Shown here one piece after another: positions 54,834 through 64,000 of a stretch of DNA of 64,000 nt (position 1 is the first letter of the stretch; each line of letters opens with the position of its first letter). Source of the DNA: Cladocopium goreaui. Its lineage: Eukaryota; Sar; Dinophyceae; Suessiales; Symbiodiniaceae. Below the pieces are notes generated by a model that was not told the DNA's origin, made no database searches, and saw only the letters and a program-made list of their open reading frames with translations. Location: contig CAMXCT020002001.1 of NCBI GenBank assembly GCA_947184155.2, positions 848,501 through 912,500 on the forward strand, read 5' to 3'. The position numbers were made by a program, and so were the translations under genes.

Positions 54834-54902
54834 TCAGTCCTCGCTGGCTTTGGCCTCCAGAAAGCCTGAGCCTTGGAGGTATTCCAAGCGATCCACTGGC
54901 AC
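54834..54902 (-). CDS. Exon candidate, possibly C-terminal
   Basis: 69 nt from acceptor AACCCCCAG to TGA: VPVDRLEYLQGSGFLEAK then ASED. If a non-GT donor (GAG|GACTGA) is used it is internal instead. Confidence 0.45.
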   Translation of the reverse strand: MPVDRLEYLQGSGFLEAKASED

Positions 54903-54984
54903 CTGGGGGTTTCGGTTAAAAAACGATGGCAACATGGGAGATTTGATAAAAATGGGAGGTGAATTTCACCATGGGAATTTGTGA

Positions 54985-55360
54985 AAAATGGGAATCAATT
55001 AACTGGCACTAAGTTACTAATTCATAATGAAAAATGATCATGTGCCATTGTTAACATGGATTTTTTTTCATTGCCAGTTAAATGGCACAGTTACTAATTC
55101 ATAATAGTTGTTGTTAATAGTTAACTAATATAGTGTTACCATTAGTTAATTACCATTGTGGAAGCATTCACAATATGTTAACTATGAACAATAACTAATG
55201 GTATATGAATTCACATAGTTACCGTTAGTTTTAATACCATAGTATTAGTATATTGTTACCATTAGTTTTACTATTTATAGTTACCAATAGTTACCACAAT
55301 TCAAGATACCATAGTTATGTTTCATAGTTGCCGTTGCTCTATAGATAAATTCAGACTATC
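54985..55360. other. AT-rich word-repeat region
   Basis: GTTACTAATTCATAAT, ATAGTTAAC and TTACCATTAGTTA recur irregularly; no gene or element ends seen. Confidence 0.5.
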
Positions 55361-55381
55361 CTTTGTGTAGAAAATAAATTG

Positions 55382-55410
55382 ATCATCATCCATCATCATC
55401 ATCATCATCA

Positions 55411-55445
<35 letters not shown>

Positions 55446-55490
55446 ATCGTCATCGTCATCGTCATCATCGTCATCGTCATCGTCATCATC
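55382..55490. repeat. CAT/CGT trinucleotide microsatellite
   Basis: (ATC)n turning into alternating GTC and ATC. The His/Arg ORF on the plus strand is a by-product. Confidence 0.95.
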
Positions 55491-55758
55491 AGTTATTGTT
55501 CATAGTTACACTTATGTATCTCCTCATGAATAGCAGTATTACAGTAGTTAATGATATGAACTAGTTTTTATTACCTTGATCATACAGTATACCATGTCAT
55601 CATCATCATCATCAGTAGTTATTGTTAATAGTTACATCTCCCATCATGGCAATATCCCAGTAGTTAATAGTTAAATAGATCACTTGATTCACAAGGTGGT
55701 GCCTCAGTTTGTTCGCCAAGTTTGGGTGTCATATCGAAGTCAACGGGGAGTCAAAACC

Positions 55759-55867
55759 AACTTGCGACATAGAAAATGGCCCAGTCGAAATACTGGATTG
55801 ACCCATGAAAATAGCATGGTGGATCTTTCCAGTTCGTTTTTTATGTTCACGTTTACCAGGCCGGGTA
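55759..55867. mobile_element. Family A element, GGCC right end, decayed left end
   Basis: Interior CTTGCGACATAGAAAATGGCC, right TTTACCAGGCCGGGTA. Confidence 0.65.
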
Positions 55868-55903
55868 ACCCGGGATGCAAAATCCATCCAGTGGGTCCCA
55901 CGA

Positions 55904-56027
55904 ATTGGTTGGTGGTTGACCATCAACCCCTCTGAAAAATGATGGACGAATCGTTAGTTGGGATGATTTTTCCATTCCCAACTGAATGGAAACAAATTTA
56001 AAAAAAATGTTCCAAACCACCAAGCAG
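55904..56027. mobile_element. Family B element
   Basis: ATTGGTTGGTGGTTGACC left, CCAAACCACCAAGCAG right. Confidence 0.75.
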
Positions 56028-56254
56028 ATTATAACAGTTGTGGCAACCCCGCAGCTCTATGAAAAATAATTCTTGGCGACTCAGAGACTGCGATACTTTT
56101 TGTAAATGACTTTGACGTGACTTTGGAGATGAACGGTCCATACTTGATGTCGGGTTGATGTGGTCTTGTGCAGCGAAAGAAAGGGGTGCTACTGTAACCC
56201 CCCCAAAGATATAGATCCAGTACATTCCAGGACCTGGGTTTAATAGAAAACATT

Positions 56255-56380
56255 CTGGCTGGTGGTTTTAACCATCTTGAAAAATAGAAAAGTCAATGGG
56301 AAGGATTATCCCATATATATATATGTATAATTATATATATATATGGAAAAATAAAATTCATGTTCCAAACCACCAACCAG
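56255..56380. mobile_element. Family B element with CATT flanks
   Basis: CTGGCTGGTGGTTTTAACC left, CCAAACCACCAACCAG right, CATT on each side; contains a small (TA)n expansion. Confidence 0.85.
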
Positions 56381-56571
56381 CATTTGAACTCATAGCGTAA
56401 ATGAATGACTTCTCATATCTGCATAGAGTCTATTTAATACCTTACCCGCATGGTTCGTGAAGAAATGACGTAGGAAACCTGCAGACCTGGACCACTGGAG
56501 GTCTGACCCCAACATGAATTCCACGCACCATTTCCGGGTCGCCCGGGTCGGCCTCATCATGTCTATTGGTT

Positions 56572-56787
56572 CCGTCAATGGGAATTTCAGGATCCATTTC
56601 AATAGAGATACTGTACATTACTGTACCATCTGGTTATTTAACATAGCCATGGAAAGATCCACCATTTTATAGCTAGGTAAACCATCTATAAATGGGCCAT
56701 TTTCCATGGCTACGTTAAATAACCAGAGGGTACCATATGTTGGGCCATGTTTTTTTGGGGGGATATTCCCTGAAATTCCCATTGACA
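56572..56787. mobile_element. Family E element carrying a family A insertion
   Basis: GTCAATGGGAATTTCAGGATC to CTGAAATTCCCATTGAC; interrupted at CTG-TA-CCATAT by copy 56634-56732. Confidence 0.7.
56634..56732. mobile_element. Family A element nested in family E
   Basis: TACCATCTGGTTATTTAAC and GTTAAATAACCAGAGGGTA. Confidence 0.85.
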
Positions 56788-57117
56788 TATGTTCCATCCC
56801 GCGTCATCCATAGGAATCAACCACTAACCATCGATCGAGGTGATGAATTGACCTTCCAACAATATGGAAATATAATGGATCCCGAAAAAATATGGTAAAC
56901 CCAATCACCCAATCAGGTAAAGTTTCTTTTTTGGGATGTACCGCATTAATGGTATAGTGATGTTCAATAAAAAAAGAAAAAGCAGTTCCCTCGTGAGTAA
57001 GTTTACAGCTCTTTTCATATCTTCTCCTTTGTTGTGGGGAACCAGTAAACAAAACACCAAACCAGAACATCAACAGACTACATGAAGTCAACACATGTCA
57101 TTGACACCATGACTCAC

Positions 57118-57349
57118 GGTGTGCTTTCTAAACAAGTGCCTTTCCAACGGGTTGAGAGCTGCGTTCTTCAAGGTAATCTTGCCACTGCTGCCTTTCTTGC
57201 CACTGCAGCAATTGTTGCGATCGATCGGCTCCACATGAGCCACATCCTCACTCCATGGCTCTTGCACAGCCTCCGCGGCCACGGAGAACCGCGGGCCCTC
57301 TTGAGGCCTCTGCGAGCGGCTACAACTTCCTCGCCCTGGCCCTGGGCTG
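57118..57349 (-). CDS. Exon candidate
   Basis: Consensus donor GTGAGT at 57116-57117. Reads SVAAEAVQEPWSEDVAH, VEPIDRNNCCSGKKGSS, GKITLKNAALNPLERHLF, RKHT. Acceptor (GCCTCAG near 57350) is a guess. The plus strand is also open over 114 codons. Confidence 0.45.
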
Positions 57350-57506
57350 AGGCATTTGAATTTGAGTCTTGTGCCACAAGCCCAGCGGCCAACTTCAAAT
57401 GTGGAAATATGTTTAAACATGTTTAAACGTCACAAGACCGCAAGATCCAACCCCTCCAATATCAGCGCTGCCATGTCCTGAATCCTGTATAAATGTTTAA
57501 ATGGTT

Positions 57507-57610
57507 TACCCTCTGGTAAACTAACATAACTATTGAAAATCACCATTTTTAATGGGAAAATCCACTATAAATGGTGATTTTCAATAGCTATGTTAGTTTA
57601 CCAGAGGGTA
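57507..57610. mobile_element. Family A element
   Basis: TACCCTCTGGTAAACTAAC and GTTAGTTTACCAGAGGGTA; centre more symmetric than most. Confidence 0.9.
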
Positions 57611-58107
57611 ATGTTTAAACCTGTTTGGAACGACCCTGGGCAATTCCCAAGAGACAACCGCCCCCGTCCCCGACACTTCCCCTACGGTGCGACCTCAAAG
57701 GCCTGTTCCGCGTAGCTCTCGTTGTCCGGCAGCAAGCTGCCCTCGGCCGTCACCGGCATCCAACTGAAGATGCCTCCGGAGGGCACTGCCCTAGCATGGC
57801 GAATGTGAGAAACCCTGGCTGTCATAAACAACTACCATTTCGGGATGATGAATTGTACACCACAAAAAATATCTAGTGACTTGGGGATGGTTTATGACAT
57901 TGGGTTTACCATATGACTGATTTGGGACGAGGTTATAAGCAAAAATCATTGGGATATAATGTGATAAAATTCGCATATGATGGGGAGATAGTTCGAATAT
58001 CATGGCGATGTAATGCGAATGTAATGCGGGTTGTTCTGCTTCCCGCACATGGCTTTGTGGCCATTAACTCTAGGCACATATCATCACCAGGGTTTTACAC
58101 CACTTGG

Positions 58108-58211
58108 TACCCTCTGGTACACTAACATAGCTATTGAAATTTGCCATTTATAGTGGATTTACCCATTAAAAATGGTGATGTTCCATAGCTATGTTAGTCT
58201 ACCAGAGGGTA
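58108..58211. mobile_element. Family A element
   Basis: TACCCTCTGGTACACTAAC left, TTAGTCTACCAGAGGGTA right. Confidence 0.9.
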
Positions 58212-58212
58212 C

Positions 58213-58330
58213 CTGTTATGATCCCCCAAGTAGGACCAGCCATGTTTGGCATCTGCCTTTCCAGGAAGGCTCCAAAAGGAGGGCAACCAACAAAAAGCAC
58301 GGTGAAAATGGTCCGTGAGTCGTATAACCA
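58213..58330 (-). CDS. Exon candidate, frame ambiguous
   Basis: Ends at the family A copy 58108-58211. Frames FGAFLERQMPNMAGPTWG and SLPGKADAKHGWSYLGDH are both open. Confidence 0.35.
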
Positions 58331-58378
58331 GCTACCAAAAAATGGTCCTGAACATGCTCCATCTTGGTTTTTTTTAGA

Positions 58379-58494
58379 TACCGGTAATTTAACATAACTA
58401 TGGAAAATGACAATAGAAACAGTGAATTTACCCATTAATAGCATGGTGGATCTTTCCACTTCGTTTTTTATGTTCACGTTTACCAGGCCGGGTA
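58379..58494. mobile_element. Family A element, GGCC right end
   Basis: TACCGGTAATTTAAC left, GTTTACCAGGCCGGGTA right. Confidence 0.75.
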
Positions 58495-58505
58495 ACATTA
58501 AAATA

Positions 58506-58677
58506 TACCCGGCCTGCTAAAGGTTTTTTCAAAAAACGAACTGGTTAAAATCACCATGTTTTTCATGGGGAAACTCACGACATTTCGACTGGGCCATTTT
58601 CCCAGGAAAATGATTCACCATGTCCACCACACAGGGTGGGTAAACTCCACATCGACATGTTAGTTTACGGGAGAGTA
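58506..58677. mobile_element. Family A element, GGCC left end, enlarged
   Basis: TACCCGGCCTGCTAAAGG left, TTAGTTTACGGGAGAGTA right; extra ~55 bp inside. Confidence 0.65.
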
Positions 58678-59217
58678 ACTAATTAAAAGAAAACTACAAA
58701 AAATATTATGACATCATTAGTTATATATATATTATGATAATGATAACTAACTAATAAATATTATGATAATGATAATGAAACGAAGAGCAATGATACTACA
58801 AAAAAGGATAACAAATTATAGTGATGATATCCAGCAGTCAATAACATATTTTAGGGCACCTGACTGCTGTATCATTTGCCAATCAGACATACCTGAACAG
58901 GCGGTAAATCTATTGATCAATCAATCAGTAAATAACATTAAATCTTCCCTTTAGATTCCCCTATAGATTCGTCAATTTCCCATTAGATTTCCATAAGTCA
59001 ATGTTTTTGTCAATCCATCCATAGATTCCCCGATTTTCTAGTGGATTTCCCCAAACGGATTTCCATAAGTCAAATCATCACCACAACCAGGGAAAAAAAA
59101 AAGGAAGGACCGAAGGACGACTCACTGACACCTCCACCCATCTCATCTTGAATGAACTCTGGAGCATCGAAGGGATCATACCTCGATGAAAGTCCCACGC
59201 AGCATGATGAGTTATTT

Positions 59218-59325
59218 TACCCTCTGGTAATTTAACAGTTTGCTATTGAAAATGGCCATAGAAATAGTGGATTTACCCATTAACAATGGTGATGTTCCAT
59301 AGCTATGTTAGTTTACCAGAGGGTA
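59218..59325. mobile_element. Family A element
   Basis: TACCCTCTGGTAATTTAAC left, TTAGTTTACCAGAGGGTA right. Confidence 0.9.
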
Positions 59326-59398
59326 CAAGTCCCAAAATTGAATTCTAATGACATTTTCAGCCAGTGAAATTGAAGGTTCAACCAATATGTTTTTGCCT

Positions 59399-59485
59399 TT
59401 ACAAATTGTGAATTTGTGGCTTGAGGTCGCCAAAAACTATTTTTTGCCAAAAGAAACACGTGATTTCATTGACATGTTGTATCCC
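59399..59485 (-). CDS. C-terminal exon (gene III)
   Basis: 87 nt from acceptor AATGTCAG to TAA: GIQHVNEITCFFWQKIV then FGDLKPQIHNL. Phase 0 start matches the phase 0 exit of exon 59658-59814. Confidence 0.6.
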   Translation of the reverse strand, partial: GIQHVNEITCFFWQKIVFGDLKPQIHNL

Positions 59486-59657
59486 CTGACATTCAGGTCA
59501 CAAAATGTGTCCCATGGTCACCAAATGGTCACCTTACAGGGGTTGGTAAATGTCCCATTTTGGGAAGATTGGACATCACCTTATAGTAGTTATTATAGAC
59601 CATATACCTAATGGTTGGGTGATGTTCAATGGGGACATTCAATGACCCATGCCTTAC

Positions 59658-59814
59658 GTCGAAAGTGCCAGTGATTGATTGATTGCGGGGGCAAGGTGAG
59701 TCTCCACTGGTCGCAAGAATGTGGTTTTCGGAACGTTGCGACTGTTGCGCGGCCGGGTTGGTACCATCGTTCGCATGGTTTACCAAACATGGCAACGAAC
59801 TGGGGTTACCCGGC
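59658..59814 (-). CDS. Exon (gene III) using a family A acceptor
   Basis: 157 nt. Acceptor CCAG inside copy 59807-59920, consensus donor GTAAGG. Reads PGNPSSLPCLVNHANDG, TNPAAQQSQRSENHILAT, SGDSPCPRNQSITGTFD: polar, Ser/Asn/Gln rich. Confidence 0.65.
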
Positions 59815-59920
59815 CTGGTAAACGTTCACATAACTATGGAAAGATCCACCAATTTTAATGGGAAAACTCACTATTTCGACTGGGCCATTTTCAATAGCTA
59901 TGTTAAATTACCAGCGGGTG
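59807..59920. mobile_element. Family A element, GGCC left end
   Basis: TACCCGGCCTGGTAAACG left, AAATTACCAGCGGGTG right; provides the acceptor for exon 59658-59814. Confidence 0.8.
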
Positions 59921-60202
59921 AGCCCTGAAAATCAATTAACCACTAAGATCCAACTACGGTACACTCCACAATCAAATGATTTACCAGTTTGTGTGGCAAA
60001 GCCAGTGCCTTAGTTTCCATCCTCCAGTTGTTGGGTTATTGTTGGGTATACCAACATAGATTAAATTACCTGCTACATCCAATTCCCCCACGTTATTGAC
60101 CCATAATATCTCATAATCTATGCATTATGGAATCGATCATTTGTCACGACCATCAACCTCCTAAACTCCGAAAAAACTCCTAGGTCCATCATCATCAACT
60201 AC

Positions 60203-60285
60203 TACCCTCTGGTAAACTAACAGTTTGCTATTGAAAATGACCATAGAAATAGTGGATTTACCCATGAAAAATGGTGGATGTTTCC
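60203..60285. mobile_element. Family A left half
   Basis: TACCCTCTGGTAAACTAAC then interior; stops after GATGTTTCCAT. Confidence 0.7.
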
Positions 60286-60392
60286 ATTAAAAATACATCC
60301 AAACAACCATATCTGTCCACCATGGTTTCTGTAAGAATCACCACATATTTTTTGTCGAACGGCTCAAGGCTGGTCATGCTGCCTTTGCTCAC

Positions 60393-60467
60393 CAGCCTTC
60401 CAATGGGCCTCGGCTCCGCAACGAACGCAACGGGATGTTGGGAGAGATGCTCATAATCTCATACCCT
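60393..60467 (-). CDS. Exon (gene III) using a family A acceptor
   Basis: 75 nt. Acceptor CCAG inside copy 60462-60566, donor GTGAGC. Reads GYEIMSISPNIPLRSLRS then RGPLEG. Phases fit the exons on both sides. Confidence 0.65.
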
Positions 60468-60566
60468 CTGGTAATTTAACATAGCTATTGAAAATCACCA
60501 GTTATAATAGGTAAATCAACTATAAATGGGCCATTTTCAATAGCTATGTTAGTTTACCAGAGGGTA
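60462..60566. mobile_element. Family A element
   Basis: TACCCTCTGGTAATTTAAC left, TTAGTTTACCAGAGGGTA right. Confidence 0.9.
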
Positions 60567-60674
60567 GATGTCATGACATACAAAAGTCATGTTTTATTGT
60601 CATTGCTAGTAACTTAGTAGCCAGAAAGATTCACCAAGCAAGGCTTAGCCGCGATGGGTGTTTTCTGTGAAAAA

Positions 60675-60786
60675 TAGCCTCTGGTAATTTAACACATAGC
60701 TATTGAAAATGACCATTTATTTATAGTGGATTTTCCCATTAAAAATGGTGAATTTTTCCATAGTTATGTTAAATTACCAGAGGGTA
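60675..60786. mobile_element. Family A element
   Basis: TAGCCTCTGGTAATTTAAC and GTTAAATTACCAGAGGGTA. Confidence 0.85.
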
Positions 60787-60817
60787 TGATATATGCCAAG
60801 TATTTCCCGGTGGTTAC

Positions 60818-60942
60818 AACTTCTCCCAGGTTTCACAAACGAAAACGGGTCGCCCTCTTTGGGTCGCCGATTCATCCCATGAAACCCAGACCGTTGTGGT
60901 GAATGAAAAACCCCGAGATTTTCGCTGTCGTCCCAGACACAA
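60818..60942 (-). CDS. Exon (gene III)
   Basis: 125 nt. Acceptor TTAACCCAG, donor GTAACC. Reads LCLGRQRKSRGFSFTTTV, WVSWDESATQRGRPVFV, CETWEK. Exit phase 2 joins exon 60393-60467. Confidence 0.65.
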
Positions 60943-60944
60943 CT

Positions 60945-61143
60945 GGGTTAATAAGTGGGACTGGTCTTTTAAATATATGGTTAACATATGCTTAATATAT
61001 GGGTTAATATATGCCCTCTGGTTATTGCACATAGCCATGGAAAATGGCCCATTTATAGATGGTTTACCTGGGTTTACCTATTAAAAATGGTGATTTTCCA
61101 TGGCTATGTTAAATAACCAGATGGTATATGGGACTGTTTTTGT
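60945..61143. repeat. Extended repeat around a family A copy, copy 1
   Basis: GGTTAATAAGTGGGACTGG and TATATGGGACTGTTTTTG flank copy 61011-61125 and recur at 63599-63805. Confidence 0.7.
61011..61125. mobile_element. Family A element
   Basis: TGCCCTCTGGTTATTGCAC left, AAATAACCAGATGGTA right. Confidence 0.8.
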
Positions 61144-61426
61144 TAATATGAACCATATATCATCATATATATGATCATATAATATCAAATGTTATTTACC
61201 ACTTCAATACGGTATGAAAAATATGTGTTTTTTTAAAATATGGTGAAATATTACGATGTGTGGGACGGTCCTCCAATTCTTTTTAACATTCCCAAAAAAA
61301 AAAAATCAGCCAGATATAAATTCAATATTCCCATTATAAAAACCATTAACTATAGGTATATCCCCTAATAAACCCTAGTTATTTCCACTTCATCACCAAA
61401 CAGCAACCGGCTCTGAAAAACACCAC

Positions 61427-61504
61427 CCAGGTGCATGGGCGGGATCAGCGCATCTCCCGACTCCTCCCGGCAGCCCGGGCAGCCCGGTCAGCCCGTTTGG
61501 ACGT
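61427..61504 (-). CDS. Exon candidate
   Basis: Acceptor AAAAAGAG, donor GTGGTG. Reads RPNGLTGLPGLPGGVGR then CADPAHAPG. A second frame (KRADRAARAAGRSREMR) is also open. Confidence 0.4.
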
Positions 61505-61675
61505 CTCTTTTTCATGGTGATATCATGGGGAGTCCATGGGATTCACCGAGCAAGCCATTGGAATATATATATATATATTCCATGGGATAATTCCTGGCTA
61601 ATGATGGTTAATTTTCATAACCACAACAATAATCATAGTAATTGTCATTGTGTATTATGATAGTAATGAAAAAAT

Positions 61676-61679
61676 CGTC

Positions 61680-61723
<44 letters not shown>

Positions 61724-61724
61724 C
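61676..61724. repeat. GAT microsatellite
   Basis: About 15 uninterrupted GAT repeats. Confidence 0.95.
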
Positions 61725-61861
61725 TGTTAATGGTGGTTAATGCTGGTTTGTTTCATGGCTAATGATGGTTAATAGTGAATGATCATGGTTGATCATGGCC
61801 AATAAACCATTACCACTAGATTTACCATCGTTGATAGTGAATAGTGATTCATAATAGTTAA

Positions 61862-61978
61862 CTGGTTGGTGGTATACCTACCCCTCTGAAAAATGATGGA
61901 CGAATCGTCAGTTGGGATCATGACATTCCCAACTGAATGGAAAGTCATAAAATTCCATGGTTCCAAAGCACCAACCAG
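61862..61978. mobile_element. Family B element
   Basis: CTGGTTGGTGGTATACC left, CCAAAGCACCAACCAG right. Confidence 0.85.
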
Positions 61979-62144
61979 AGATTATTAACCATTATTAACC
62001 ATTATTAACCATCATTACCCCATACTAAACCAATGTTCCAGTCAGCACCGTTCCCAAATGGGATTGAATTCATGGCTTAAACCATCAACCAATGGGATTG
62101 AATGGGAATTTAGAGTAGATTTGTTCTTTTAACCAACCAGTTTA

Positions 62145-62261
62145 CTGCTTGGTGGTTGACCTACCCCTCTGAAAAATGATGGAGTGAGTAACAGTTCGGA
62201 TGATCACATTCCCAATATATGGAAAGTCATCAAATTCCATGGTTCCAAAGCACCAACCCAG
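62145..62261. mobile_element. Family B element
   Basis: CTGCTTGGTGGTTGACC left, CCAAAGCACCAACCCAG right. Confidence 0.8.
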
Positions 62262-62400
62262 AAAATAGTGATTTCGCCAGGATTTTCCCAAGGGCTACAG
62301 TGGGATTTTCCATTGGCACAGAGTTTCTTCGGATATGATGGGGAATTTTTCATGGGGATTCAAGTGGACATTTTTCTGGAAAACCCGGCCTGGTAAAGTA

Positions 62401-62494
62401 ACGTCCGACTTTCACGCCCTTTGTTGGTGGATGTAACCAACGATGACCAAGAATTGGGGATATCAACAATCAGGAAGAACGATCCACGAAACAT
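62401..62494 (+). repeat. Dispersed ~95-bp repeat, copy 2
   Basis: Inverted near-copy of 16500-16594, preceded by a broken AACCCGGCCTGGTAAAG and followed by the GGCC end of copy 62494-62623. Confidence 0.65.
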
Positions 62495-62623
62495 ACCCGG
62501 CCTGGTAAACGTTCACAAAAAACGAACTGGAAAGATCCGCCATGCTATTAATGGGTAAATCCACGAACTTTCGACTGGGCCATGGCTTCTATGTCGCAAA
62601 CTGTAACAAATTACCAGAGGGTA
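62494..62623. mobile_element. Family A element, GGCC left end
   Basis: TACCCGGCCTGGTAAACG left, AAATTACCAGAGGGTA right. Confidence 0.85.
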
Positions 62624-62639
62624 CTCGGCTATGATTACA

Positions 62640-63160
62640 ATGGGAGAAATTGGGATATCACGAACCTTGATGTTGATGGATGTTACAGTAATCGATGTTA
62701 TGAGATAAAATGGGGATAAGAATCGGATGATTCAAATGGCTGTAAATGGGTGTATTCAACCAACTGAAATGGAGGGATGTCTTTGGATTCTTCCCCCCAT
62801 TTTGTCCCATTGTCCAGCCCTGTAAGCGGGTAAAAAAAACAATTGTAAGATTGTAAGTGATGGGCTTAGTAAACCCCTTAAATGCACTGATTAATCATCA
62901 TTTTCCCTTCAAAAAAATTGGAAACTCAATTTTGATGGTTAATCCCCTAGGATTCCCTCCATTTTTGTGAAAAATGTTTGAACATCAAAAAACACGTTCC
63001 CTTCATTTTACATTATATCCCCACAATTGTATACAATTGTTGGTTTTAAATCCCTATTAAATGATTAAGAAGTGTTCAAAACACCGCTTAGTTGATGATG
63101 AGTTCCTGATAAAACCAACCTGTATAGGGACCACACACTCCGGCAATCAAAACAGCAATT
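62640..63160. other. No recognisable content
   Basis: No element ends and no convincing exon. Confidence 0.45.
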
Positions 63161-63164
63161 TCGA

Positions 63165-63245
63165 ATCCCATATTTGAAGATGATTTTCCCACTAAAACTT
63201 CCACTTAGTGCGGGTTTTTTCCATTGCTATGTCTGATTACCGGAG
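63165..63245. mobile_element. Family A right half, decayed
   Basis: GATTTTCCCACTAAAAC, TTCCATTGCTATGTCTGAT then TACCGGAG. Confidence 0.45.
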
Positions 63246-63389
63246 AAATTCAACCTTTAATATTCTACTAAAACCAAGAAACTTCCAATATCCCAGTAAA
63301 TCACTATAGAAACCCCATGTACCCCACCACTTCCCATTGATATCCCAGTGAATCACTATAGAAAACCCCAACACCACCGTGACCTCCAC

Positions 63390-63487
63390 CTCCGAAGACC
63401 GGAGAATTCTCCCGCGGAGAAAGCGCCCGCGGCCCAGGTACCACCTGCCGAACTTTTTGGTGGCGGTGGTTTTGTTGGAGGAACGAT
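63390..63487 (-). CDS. Exon candidate, very basic
   Basis: Acceptor CATAGATAG, donor GAG|GTGGAG. Reads SSNKTTATKKFGRWYLGR then GRFLRGRILRSSE. The longer frame on the same strand ending GGGGHGG is a competing reading. Confidence 0.5.
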
Positions 63488-63598
63488 CTATCTATGGTAA
63501 ATGGGCAGTTTATCATTTATCATTTTTGATCTATAAGTGGGTTAATATATGGTTAATATATGCTTAAGTTAATAAGTGGGACTGTTTAAGTGGGACTG

Positions 63599-63805
63599 GG
63601 TTAATAAGTGGGACTGTTTTTTTTATATATGGTTAATATATGCTTAATATATGGGTTAATATATGCCCTCTGGTTATTGCACATAGCCATGGAATAGATG
63701 GCCCATAGAAATAGATGGTTTACCTGGGTTTACCGTTCTTAAAAATGGTGGATCTTTCCATGGCTATGTTAGTCATAACCAGATGGTATATGGGACTGTT
63801 TTTGC
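63599..63805. repeat. Extended repeat around a family A copy, copy 2
   Basis: Same flanking words as 60945-61143, with an extra partial unit of GGTTAATAAGTGGGACTG before it. Confidence 0.7.
63664..63788. mobile_element. Family A element
   Basis: TGCCCTCTGGTTATTGCAC left, GTCATAACCAGATGGTA right. Confidence 0.8.
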
Positions 63806-64000
63806 CCATATGTGTCAGATCAAAGTAAACTTTATAGTGTTTCTGTATATATGTAATACATTATGTTACATTATAATATTACCCTTGAATATTTGTGAAC
63901 ATGAAATATATTTAATATCATAATATCTTGAAATCATACTGAATCATATTGTTCAAAACATATCCTTGTTTAGATTTATGATATAGTACGTCTTATATAT

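Noticed and set aside
55379-55564. His/Arg repeat protein
   Set aside because: By-product of the CAT/CGT microsatellite; no splice or start context.
57082-57426. 114-codon plus-strand ORF
   Set aside because: Open because of the GC island; the minus strand carries a consensus GTGAGT donor and matches the general strand. Not fully excluded.
58108-58330. Third possible +3 introner insertion (IIT-E-GTKWCKTL)
   Set aside because: Two frames are open in the upstream piece and they give opposite answers; kept only as an exon candidate.
1-64000. rRNA, tRNA, spliced-leader or transposase genes
   Set aside because: I saw no conserved rRNA blocks, no convincing tRNA cloverleaf, no spliced-leader core and no transposase motif; the elements here look non-autonomous.

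Overview
The window looks like nuclear DNA of an intron-rich protist, most likely a dinoflagellate of the Symbiodiniaceae kind. Reasons: no bacterial operon, RBS, rRNA or tRNA is visible; the DNA is AT-rich and packed with short palindromic repeats; coding DNA appears as small GC-richer islands (about 30-200 bp) bounded by GT(GC)..AG splice signals; nearly every island reads on the minus strand, as in dinoflagellate one-directional gene arrays. Species placement is inference and no database was searched.

Coding layout, all minus strand. 0.37-9.3 kb holds the densest run, about 25 exons whose reading phases mostly agree at the joins and which end in a stop at 370; I do not recognise the product. 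From 9.7 to 47 kb exons are sparser, with candidate stops near 27.1 and 43.2 kb. About 48.1-51.9 kb holds a probable glutathione S-transferase-like gene (N-terminal exon at 51.9 kb, WCPHC exon at 49.9 kb, LEEMRIPY-type exon at 48.4 kb). 52.3-57.4 kb holds exons of another gene, 59.4-60.9 kb holds four phase-consistent exons ending in a stop at 59399, and further exons follow at 61.5 and 63.4 kb. Plus-strand ORFs look like shadows.

The rest is introns and mobile DNA. I count about 60 copies or fragments of a ~105-120 bp palindromic element (family A, ends TACCCTCTGGTAA / TTACCAGAGGGTA, with a CCCGGCCTGG variant at one end) and about 19 of a second (family B, CTGGTTGGTGG / CCACCAACCAG). Smaller families C to I share the same design. 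In every family the inverted ends carry a GT near one end and an AG near the other, whichever way the element lies. At several sites an exon abuts the element and the element supplies the splice acceptor, sometimes the donor too. In the clearest case (481-595) the whole intron is one family A copy and the reading frame survives. This is how introner elements (transposons that become introns on insertion) behave, and it is the main discovery here.

Other structure: a 65-bp minisatellite (40.3-41.0 kb) that seems built from family A interior sequence, a 53-bp satellite (44.0-44.8 kb) inside an intron, a long TA satellite (50.0-50.6 kb), nested element-in-element insertions that reveal the target duplication, and a tandemly duplicated mini-exon pair near 25.6 kb. 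Exon boundaries were read by eye; RNA evidence would decide them.
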